From Arthonia radiata (lineage: Eukaryota > Ascomycota > Arthoniomycetes > Arthoniales > Arthoniaceae), in assembly GCA_002989075.1 (NCBI GenBank), contig PSQN01000007.1, positions 1,492,206 to 1,556,205 of the forward strand: a stretch of DNA of 64,000 nucleotides, in the 5' to 3' direction. Below, piece by piece: positions 36,525 through 46,500 of the stretch. The position numbers were made by a program, and so were the translations under genes. The notes under the pieces are model-generated. The model saw only the letters and a list, made by a program, of their open reading frames with translations. It was not told the DNA's origin and did no database searches. Numbering within the stretch: the first letter of the stretch is position 1; every line of letters starts with the position of its first letter.

Positions 36525-36683
36525 CGAGTTTATTCAACGGCTTGATTTGGTTATTCGTACATCTTTCAACGTCTGTGTATGTTGCACTGTTGGTACAAAA
36601 GCGTTGGCGTCGTGGACAGTTCGAGGGGGGATAATCTCAGGGTTGGCGACCAGAAGAGGTGTAATGAGAGCGGGGGGCGACAT

Positions 36684-37037
36684 TTAGAAAAGCTTCTTGA
36701 CAAATTCGACGGCAAACGGGCCTATTGATGGAAAAGTGTGTCAGGGAGCTGTTGACATTGAAAAAGCATATCGAACGTACTGAGGAATAGCAGTACTCCC
36801 GCTGCGACGAACGTCTGGATGTCCTGCAAACAAGCATTAGCACAAAGTCATCAAATACGATCCTCTCAGTGTTCTAGCTTCTTTGAACGTTGCGACGGTA
36901 TGAGTCTTGAGATATACCTGCATCGCCTTGATCTCCTGGGCTTCGACTTCTTCCTTCGAGGGTGGTGCAGCTGTCAGGACGGATCAGTGCTAGGATTGAA
37001 ACAGCTTGTTTGGCGCTGACTCACGCGCGCCGTACAT
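36684..37037 (-). CDS. TOM5: Tom5, small TOM complex subunit (48 aa)
   Basis: Four exons: 37037-37025 (13 nt), 36970-36918, 36823-36781 and 36721-36684. All introns have GT-AG ends (GTGAGT, GTATAT, GTACGT donors). The joined protein starts MYGAPAPPSKEEVEAQEIKA, has one membrane helix (about 24-42) and ends FAVEFVKKLF. This is the Tom5 pattern: an acidic cytosolic N-terminus with PP(L)SKEE, then a helix with SPF and a basic FVKK end. Tom5 helps pass precursors from receptors to the Tom40 pore in the outer mitochondrial membrane. The gene is easily missed because no exon exceeds 53 nt. It is divergent from IWS1. Confidence 0.88.
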
Positions 37038-37309
37038 CGTGACACTGGTTTCTTGCTGATGGCTTCGAACTGGTTTGTTGTGAGCAGCACGATGTTTTGG
37101 CGATCTGGCAAACGACGAGCTTGTCGCAAACCATTTCATTACAAAAAGGTCCGTGCACGCGCCTGCCACTACGCCCGGCGTAGCGTGCCTTTTGTTCCTC
37201 CCCATTCAACCCAGCCCTCTTCACTTCACCTTCCCGCTTCCACTTTGACCACCAATCAAGCATTCGTGCACTACACCAAACAATCACATACGACACACAA
37301 ATCGTCACG

Positions 37310-38751
37310 ATGAGCGACGCAGAAGACGGGCCGTCTCTGTCCCCTCCACCAGTCGAGACCCACGACCCCGACGACCCCAACCGTCCCGAGATCGAAGAAG
37401 AAGATGCAGCGCCCACACCACCCATGGCCGACCCCTATGCCGACACAGAAGTCATGGCCAACGACGATCTCCAGCCCGACGCCACTTCACCCGTCGGCGA
37501 AGAAACAATGCCGCCTCCCGACCCCTCAGACGACGACGAATCCGACCTCTCTGAAATCGACGAAGCGCAATTTGAGAACTTCGACCCGAATGCCCTGACG
37601 ATCGAAGAGCGCCCTGCCGAGCTCGATCAAGACAGTGTCAACGCTATCGGGAAGTTCAAGCGCAAGCGCGGTGAGGGCGAGGATAGTGAGAAGCCGAAGA
37701 AAAAGAAGAAGAGGCGGGATCCGACCACGAAGAAGAAGAGAAAGGATGACGACGATGGCTTCTCTGGCGGTGAGGAGATTGAAGGCAAGCGACGTAGGAA
37801 ACCGACCAGCGGTGGTGATGGGGAGAAGCGTGATAGGCCTCGTGCAAGAGCCAAGTCGCCAGAGGTGGATGAGAATCTGACGCCGCAGGAGAAAGCGCGC
37901 AAGGAGCTGGATAGGAAGATGGATGAGAGTCTGAAGAACCCCAACCGAAGACGCGGAAAGGCGAATGGAATTGACTTGGAGGCGCTGAATGATGATTTGA
38001 TCGACAACATGCGACGTCGCATGGCTGCGTCGGCTGAAGGCGACATTGAAGCGAGGAAGTCTGGCGAGCCAGCGGGCAGAAAGCTCAAGATGTTGCCAGA
38101 AGTCGTGTCATTGCTCAACCGTAACAATCTCCGCGATGCGCTGGTCGACCCGGAGAACAACATGATGGAAGGCGTGCGGTTCTTCTTGGAGCCGCTCGAT
38201 GACGGGTCTTTGCCGGCATATAATATCCAACGTGAGATGTTTTTGGCCCTGCAGCGTCTTCCGATCAACAAGGACACGCTCGCCGCGAGCGGCATTGGCA
38301 AGGTTGTGCTGTTCTATACAAAGAGCAGGAAGGTAGAGGATGGTATTAAGAGACAGGCGGAGAGGTTGATGGGCGAGTGGACGCGTCCCATCTTGAAGCG
38401 GAGCGACGATTTCAGGAAGAGACAGGTCGAGGCCAGGCAATATGATCCACGGTATGTTCACATTCGACCTGGGCTCACTATGTCGCCAATACTAACGCAA
38501 GCAACAGCGCTGCTCCTCGATCAAATGTCGCACAGACACCTGCGCAGATCAAAGCTGCTGAGCGCGCCCGCAAGCTGGCGACGCCAAATCCCATCAACCG
38601 TGCAAGAGTGGATACATTCTTGCCCAGCTACACCATTGCACCGCAGAACAACGTCAGCAATATTTCGAGCCAATACACAACCCAGGCTAGTGATTTGACG
38701 TTCAAGCGCTTGAAGGCGAGGCAGCAAGCTGTCAGTGGCGCACGACGGTAG
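37310..38751 (+). CDS. IWS1: Transcription elongation factor Iws1/Spn1 (461 aa)
   Basis: Two exons, 37310-38451 and 38508-38751, with a 56-nt intron; reading through the intron would give a wrong C-terminus ending at 38698. Residues 1-215 are acidic then Lys-rich and disordered (EKPKKKKKRRD is a likely NLS). Residues about 265-360 form the TFIIS N-terminal (LW-type) helical domain: LLNRNNLRDALVDP, NMMEGVRFFLEPL, ALQRLPI, SGIGKVVLFYTKS. The restored C-terminus carries the conserved NRARVDTFLPSYTIAP and the ending SDLTFKRLKARQQA, both Iws1 hallmarks. Iws1 binds Spt6 and RNA polymerase II during elongation. Confidence 0.95.
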
Positions 38752-39187
38752 AAACGCCAGCGCTGAGCCAGAGAGGATTAGATTGAGACTTGATGTGACA
38801 GAGATGGAAGGTTGTAGGATTGAGAACATTCGTTGAGCAAGGGAACATTGAGCGTTACCGGTGCTCATGATGCGCACGCCAGCTCAAGGATGTATACACT
38901 TGCGAAGCGATAGCTACCAAGTTGCCAGACACAGCCTCTTGCACCCCGTATCCGCCGAATTCTATCACAACGCCTTAAATTGCCTTCAAGGTGTGGAGTC
39001 TTCCTCGTGAACAGGACAGATTCTATGATGCATCTCTCGTTCATGTGACTGTATATGCGCCAAACTAATGCATATGCACTCATCCCAGATGTCTATTTTA
39101 ATCTTCACATGCCCCGATAGATGTGCCCATATCCAATATTCACAATCTAGCCACCCATCATTAAGACTCCACTGTAACCCTCTCGCC
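38752..39187. other. Convergent intergenic region
   Basis: Between the IWS1 and protease-like 3' ends; no gene seen. Confidence 0.5.
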
Positions 39188-41299
39188 TCACGCCAACTCA
39201 TAAACCTCCGTCCCCCGCTTCTTCTTCTTTCCCCCCCTCTGCTCCGCCTCCATCTCCGCCAACGTCTGCCCCGCATCCATCTCCACGCGCTTGTCCCGCG
39301 TCTGATCACCCTCCATCTCCACGCGTTTGTCTCTCGTCTCCCCCATCTCGTGCCTCTCATGCCCCGCCAATTCCTGCGTCTTCGCCGCCCCATTGTAACC
39401 GACCAGGCCCGCCCCATCTCTAAACGGCGACGAGTCCAGCTCTGCCTTCTCGTACGGACTGCCTGTGCCGTATTCAGGTGGTTGCGAGGACGTGTGATGG
39501 CTGAACGGCGGGCGGAACGACGTGAGATCGCTGCTGTCGCCGGCGGTACTCGGCGCGCCAACGGTGCCGGCGCGGCTCTTCGCCTTCCGGCTCTTGCGCA
39601 CGAAGAACAGGGCGACTGCGATGAGCGCCAGCACCGCGACGATGCCGACGACGATGCCTGCGATGGCGCCTGCACTCAACGCGGAGTCTGACGATCCAGG
39701 CGCCGCGACGCCTGGCGGGTAGATGGGCACGATGTGCGGTTGGACGTTGCCCTGTGGAAACAGCGCCTGCGCGACGGTGAAGTTATTGCGGTCGTAATCG
39801 GCGATGACGTACGCTTGTTGGAGGAACGTGCGGCCGAGGACGTATTGGCTCGTGTTCTGCGCGCGCTGCAGGGGGAAGTAATTGGTAGGGTTGTCGGCGG
39901 AGGTGATGGGGGCGGTGAGCTGGAGGTCAAAGGTGGAGTAGGGCAGTGTGATATCGACGGTGGGGCCGCCTGCTAATGACGGCCCGAGGGCGAAGGTGAC
40001 GGACGGGTTTTGAGAGAGGAGCGCGCTGTGCTGCGCGTCGGTTAGGAGGTAGTATTGAGAGTCCTCGGACCAGGTGAGGTTGAAGGCTTGTTCGAAGCGG
40101 CGGCAGGCGTCGAGGGGGAGCCAGAGGGAGGGGATGGTGGAGTCGATGAAGGCGTAGATGGGCTCCGGGAGGAGACCGCCCGCTTGGGAGGCGCCGGAGG
40201 TGGAGGTGATGGATTGGATAGCGACCAGCAAGTCGCGCGTCTGGTCAGGGCCGAAGGGAATGGTGAGGTTGTTGTTGGGCCGGAAACGCGTGGTGTCGTA
40301 GCCGCCGAGGGTCAAGGAACCGAATGTGGGGAGTTGCCCGCCTTGGAAGCCCGCGGTGTAGCCCCATGTGGTGGAGGGGATGGAGTTCTGATGGCGCAGA
40401 TTCTCCATGACGGAGTCGTGCTGGTTGGTGAGGGTGCTGATGTTGACCGGCCGGGGAAACATGCCAAAATTGCCAATGTACCAAATGGACTTCTCGAGGA
40501 GACCGCCGATGAACTGGTTCTCGATGGTTGGAAGCGCGGGGCCGCCGGGCCATGTCAACGTGACGGTGTCTGAGCCCATAAGAGAGGCCGCTTCGTAGCC
40601 GAGGAGGTTTGCCTGGCTGTAGTTGCCTTGGTATTGATAGCTGCCTGTTAATGACCATGTCGAGGAGGCGTTGGGGTTGAAAGTGTTGCCGCGGGTTTGA
40701 GGGCAGTTGGCGGGGTCCGGGTTTTGGCCGCTGCCGGAGCAGCCATCTGGGTGGATGAAATAGAGGGTTGAGGTGGATGTGCCGGGGAGGAGGCGGATTT
40801 GTTGTGGTGGTGAGCCGACCTGCAGTGGAATATGTCAGCTATGCGTCAAGTAGTACTAACAACTGAGGTGTGGTGTTCTCATGATATGCCAGCCGATGTG
40901 CAGCGTCCATCTTTATTCTCCAAGATTTCCATCTCTTCCTATCGTACTCGAATTGCATCTGATATATAACCGGAGAGTTGATGTGCCTCGTTCGAACTCC
41001 GCGACATCCAATATCCGGACACTGATTGAGAGGAAAAGTGAGAACATACCGCGAACTCGAAGGTCGACCAGTGGCCGTCATCGCCATCCCTATACCATGT
41101 CGTCAGTACACGTTGTAGCTAGTGTCTTCATAGTCGCATTCGGAGCATACCAATATTGAGAAGCAGTGAGGCTGATGGGACTGGGCACTGGCGAGCTATC
41201 CCGCTTTGCGAGGTAGTTGTGACTTGACGTCCTCGAGGGCAGCCAGGATATGCATGTTGCCGTCGACGCGAACGCCAGCAGCGACGCGATACCCTTCAT
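39188..41299 (-). CDS. Membrane-anchored aspartic-protease-like protein, catalytic motifs altered (606 aa)
   Basis: Three exons: 41299-41151, 41089-41050 and 40819-39188, with introns of 61 and 230 nt. A signal peptide covers about 1-17. The pepsin-like fold shows in FAVGSPPQQIRLL, the GxxTLGGYD segment, SLWLPLDACRRFEQAF and YVLGRTFLQQAYVIADYDR. The first active-site DTG/S position reads PGTSTSTLYF without Asp, and the second reads FIDSTIPSLWLP, with DST in place of DTG/DSG. A single transmembrane helix (about 455-480, AGAIAGIVVGIVAVLALIAV) is followed by a basic stop and a charged tail with a repeated RDKRVEM motif. It is likely a non-proteolytic surface protein of a fungus-expanded A1 subgroup. 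An in-frame GTG lies two codons before the chosen ATG. Confidence 0.85.
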
Positions 41300-43574
41300 G
41301 ATCACTCCACTGAGTAGACGTCAACGGCGCAAGGCAGACCAGCCGCGTGCTATCGTGAATAGATAGATGGTGAATGTGATGATCAAAAGAAAGACATCAA
41401 CGAGCTCGCTGCCCGTTTCGGAGTGAAACGTGTGCGCAGAAAGAAGGACTCGAGCGAATATGAAACGAGGTAGGAAAAACTCAGCCGCAGTGGTAGCTGT
41501 GGAGGTAGGCCTGCCTGAAAAGAGTAAAACGAGGTGAACAGAGGATAGGGCGTACGTGCGGGGGCGGCGTGAGCAGGGGAGGATGGCGACAGATGGCAGG
41601 AGGGATACGGCTGAGGGTTGAGTGAGGAGGCTGAGGATGTGTGGGGGAGAGGATGGAACAGTGGTGGTGAAGGAGACAGCGGGCGGGAAGGGAAGGGAAG
41701 GGAAGGAAAGTGGAGTGGTGGTCTTGCTTGGGAGAGTATCTCTTCTTTTGGGGGCTGAGAATAGCATCAGCAGCAGCAGCAGACGCCGGTGAAGACCCGC
41801 GCCGTCTTCAAGCAGTGTTACAGTAGCCGCCCAAGCTCTTGCTTTACTTTGTTACTCGTAGCTCTTACAGAATACGATGCTTTACGAGGTGGTGATGAAT
41901 ATCTGGGAAACTGGTTGTGGACTTCATTGAGTCTCGTGGAATCTTGATGTGGCACTCACGAGCTCTAGAATCTCAAGCATTTCTCAGTGTCCGTGAGGGC
42001 CAAGGTGAAGCGAAGAAGGCCGAGAGTTTGACGAGAGAAGGAAGGTTCAAGGGTCTGGAAGGACTATTGCCCGGAAGAGGACTACTGCATCTGGAAGAAG
42101 ACTAGCGCCCCTGGCAGAGCGGGAAGCTTGAGCACGTGCGGCGGGGGCCTCCCTGAGCAAGTCTCCGCTCCTTGGGTCGGCACTCTCCCTCGTCTGAACT
42201 CTTCTAACGGTCGTTCCTCTTCACTACTGACTACTCATCTGAGGGACTTCTCATCAGCACCGTCCATACAGCTTCTCGAGTCTGGACTCCCTCGGAGAAC
42301 CTGCTGAAAGACGGAATGCAATCAATGAAGGACACGTCGCCGTTCGTTATTGCCAATGTCTTGCAGATCTGCTGCATAATTGCCGAATTATTGGAAAGCG
42401 GAGAAGACAGCACAACCCCCCTCCCAACACCGCCTACGCCGCTCAGTTGCGCCTTTGTCGAGCATTCACCACCCCTCCAGCCAGCCATGACGCCCGCTAA
42501 TTCTTGACGACGCCGGACCTTGACGTTTCCCTCAAACAGAAACTGGGATGAGGTGAAGGCTCTCATGTCTGGTCCGTGGGAGCTTCTCGTGCCAGTGGCT
42601 GGAGTTCTGTCCTGCGCGCAGCAACGTGCCAAGTATTGGTGAGTACAGATCAACGTGTGGGGCTCTTCGTACTCTCACTGTTTCTCGTCCACCTTCTCAC
42701 AGTACAACCACACGCTTCTTTTCATTCTGTCCCTCAGCAGTCGGTGAGAGTGGTGCAGCTTCCTAGCTTCCTCTTGCGGCCACGCCCAGTTCGCTGCAAC
42801 CTCAACGCCCAATGCGTATCATCCGCCACTCGCATATCGCGCACCCCACTCTTGACTTTCGCCGCTTAAGGCCCTCTGCAGTAGTTCCCGCCACCACATC
42901 TCGAGTGGCGTCTGTCAGTGGACAACCTCCGTCTGTGCCTGAGGAGACTTCCAAGTCTGTTCCCCACCCTGACTCCCATCCCATGCAAGTCAGACCGACC
43001 TGGCTGCTTCTCGCCAGTCTGCCTCTCAGTCATTCCACTCACGGCTTGTCACTTCTCGCTCGTAGTCCTCAATTCAGTCTAGGAAGCCACGCGCGAGGCA
43101 ACCGCTCTAGCTCGATAACGTTAACTTCTTATCATCTTACCGAGATCGCGCTCACTCTTGACGTGATGCCGCCGGCTTTCGTGCGGCACAGCGGTGATTA
43201 TCCGATTCATCAGACTTCCACTCCACCAATGCCAGCGAACGCCGCGCTCGGATATCGCTACACGCGTGCAACGTCTAGGCGTATTTCCTCTCAAGTCCCG
43301 GCTCCTGTTGGTTGGGCAAAAGGCAGATGGCCGTGCAGAGCCGCAAAACGCGCCTCACGTAAACACGCTGTAGTCCTAGTGCTAGCTCGACCTTAAATGT
43401 CGCTCGCCGCGTGGGCGCACAGGGATCGTCTTTGCTTTTGGCTGGTCGTCTGCTCTTGCTCTGTTTTGCTCGCTTCACTGCCAGCAGAGTAGGTCAGCAT
43501 CCGGGCAAGGTCTTGATCAGTAGCTTGAGCGACCTCGTGATCGTTTGTCGGTCGCTGCTCGGTCGATCACAGCC
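41300..43574. other. Large gene-free interval (2.3 kb)
   Basis: The part next to the protease-like gene (41560-41765) is strongly purine-biased on the plus strand, i.e. a CT-rich promoter for the minus-strand gene. A 194-codon frame at 42812-43396 (+) and a 140-codon frame at 42231-42653 (-) lack signal, domain or splice support. The remainder is the upstream region of the mucin-like gene. Confidence 0.5.
41683..41785. repeat. (GGGAA)n and CAG microsatellites
   Basis: About five GGGAA/GGAAG units at 41684-41708 and a short CAG run at 41767-41782, both upstream of the protease-like gene. Confidence 0.6.
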
Positions 43575-46500
43575 ATGGCAGTCGGTTGGAGATGGAGGAG
43601 CGCAGCTCTCGTTTGTGCGCTCCTCGCCATCCGTGCCTCATCTCAGACCATCACGCGCTCGGTCACATCAATTATCACGATTGTAGTAAGTCTGAGGGAT
43701 GTGTTACTGCTGAGGGTCATGCCTGGCTGAGAAAGGCACGCTGGCGTGACCTGAAAGCTATGCGCTCGAGCATGTAAACTTGAGAGCTTGATAGCGGTCG
43801 CTGAAGCATTTGCGCTAACTAAAGTAATCATCAGTCGTGTTCGAGCGATGTTTTAGATTGTCCGGCGAGCTCAACAACGACTATGGTTACCGCATATCCC
43901 GTGACGGACACCTTGACGCCCACGTCGACGCCGTCCAGCACGCCTGATACCTATCCCACGAGCACGCCTGATACCTATCCCACGAGCACGCCTGATATCT
44001 ATCCCACGAGCACGCCTGATATCTATCCCACGAGCACGCCAGATACCACCCCCACGAGCAGGCCCACGCCCACCAGTACGCCGGAGGACTCCTGCTCGGG
44101 CTCGGCATGCATGCCGACGACAACCTGTCTCGACTACGGCGGCTGCTCCACGACTCCAACGCCGACGCCAACGCCAACGCCAACACCCAAACCGACGGAC
44201 TGTTATGGTGGCTCCTGCATGACGACTCCGGTACCGACATGTACCGAAGACGATTGCAATAGTTCACCTGGTTGTCATGGAGACTCTTGCAACACTTCAC
44301 CGCCATGCACCGGATACGGTTGCAGTCCACCGAAGGGCAGTATTAGCGTTACAACGACTACCACGACTACTACGCGGCCGCCAAATACCGTCACGACCAC
44401 TGATAAAATAACGACTACCGATAAGACAACCACCACCGAGCGGTATACCGATAAGACAACCACGACTGAACGGACTACAGACCGCACGACCACCACAGAT
44501 CGCACTACGACAACCGCCGTGACGACGACAACGGACCGAACCACAATTACTCAGATCTCCTCCACTACAATCGTAAGTCCACAAACAGAACAGGTCGCTC
44601 ACCCGCATTTACCTAGAGAGTCAAAAGTACTAGAGAGCTGGCGCTGCCTCAACAAGCTGTTCTGGCAGACATTTCTTGACTCCTTGACACGCTGGAGCGA
44701 ATGCTGTGTGCTAACCCGTCGCGCATAGGTTGTCACCACGCCGACGACACTCACCAGTCCTACCACGTAAGTCTTTTCGGAGCTTCCTAAAAATTTCAAG
44801 CCCAAAAGTGCTCCATGCTAATGAGATTGGCGTATAGCACCACCATTGAAACTACAATTACTTCCCCGGTCACAATAACCACGCAAACAACAATCACTAC
44901 CCCAGTGGTCACAACCATTACAAGTCCCACGACGTAAGTCTCAGAGCATCGATGCATCCCTTTCTGTTGCCTCAAAGCCACCGTTCAGCAGCCAGCGCGC
45001 TAGGGTTGTCTCAAAACACTTTATTTGAACCCAGAACAAACTTTAGAAGGGGCTCTACTGATATCTTGCTTCTAGTATTACGGTGCCAACGACATATACG
45101 ACTGAAATCACCATTACGACACCCACCACTACGACAGTAAGTTCAAAGCATCTATGGCACTCTTCTGTAGTGTTGCAGCGCAGTGTATTGCCCGCACAGC
45201 TGTGGAAAAGCCGGGTCTCGGCTTAAACTGTTTCTACTCTACGCTGTTTGCTTACAAAAGCTAATGCTTCGGACCACAGGCTACCGTAACGACCTCTACT
45301 ACAACGACGGCCACAGTAACGAGTCCTATTACCTCTACGGCCACTGTCACTACGCCCGCGACGCTCACGACCACCGTAAGCCCAATCTATCTTTCACAAC
45401 CTGTATTCCTCAGGCGCAGCTGCCGATTAGGCTTCGCAGAGCGTCTTTGTGAATTAGATGCGCGCAGAGACGAATGTTTGGAGCAGAATTCAGACTGATG
45501 CTTCGAAAATTAGGCTACGATCACCACACCATTCGTTATTACCAGTACTATTACAACATCCTCGACTACAGTAATTACTTCCCCTACGACAATCACAAGT
45601 TATTCGACGATTACGACCCCGACTGTCATTACTACATCTCTTACTACAACAATATCGACTGCTTTGACGGTGAGTCTAGCGAATGCTCTTGCTCGGGAAG
45701 ATGGAGCGTTTTCAAGCCTCTTCCATCCCCTGCTCTTTCAAGCAAATGTTTTCCCCTCAATCAAACCTCAGGAATATAGTTCGAAGCACTATGCGTATCA
45801 GCATAGGCGGACAGCCATGTGCTCCAGCGAGTCGAGCCTGCACGTACGGCTTACATTACTTTTGGAGCGGCACAACAAACATCAGCTCCCTGATCTGGCA
45901 GAAGAGCGCGTAATTTGCAGCCTTTGCTATTCTGCGCACAGGCTCTGTTCAAAATTGATTCATACCATCGAGGGGCCAAGAATCTATTATAACTTGCAGG
46001 ACCTTTCTGTCGTTCAGTGACGGTGCTGACACCTTGGTAAATAGGTCCCTACCACAGTAATCAGCCTAGTTACCACTACGATACCGACCACGGTAACGTT
46101 GACGTTAATCACGACCACTACGCAGCCTCCTAGTACAGCTGTAGTCTCTACAACATCGACCGATTTGACTACATCTGTCGTTTTGACTACCTCAACGGCC
46201 CTCGCAACTTCTGTGGTTTTGGTAACGGCCATTGATCGGACCACCACGACAGACTTCATTACAGACGTTACCACATCGACGGGCCTCACCACGCTGACTT
46301 CATTAACCACTTCGACGGGCCTCACTAGTAAGTCCTCTTGTCCACAAATCCTGTACTAAAGCCGCTTTGTGGTCTAGAAGCGATGTACAATGTACTGACG
46401 TTTTAACACCAAAGCACTAACTTCTTTGACCACTTTTTCAACTACCCTTACATCTACTGTAACTAGCACTTTGACCAGCGTTACCCTGATATCGTTGACT

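Noticed and set aside
37625-38301. 224-codon antisense frame in IWS1
   Set aside because: Ser/Phe-rich mirror of the Lys/Asp-rich sense protein.
42812-43396. 194-codon plus-strand frame upstream of the mucin-like gene
   Set aside because: No resemblance to any family, no signal peptide and no splice continuation.
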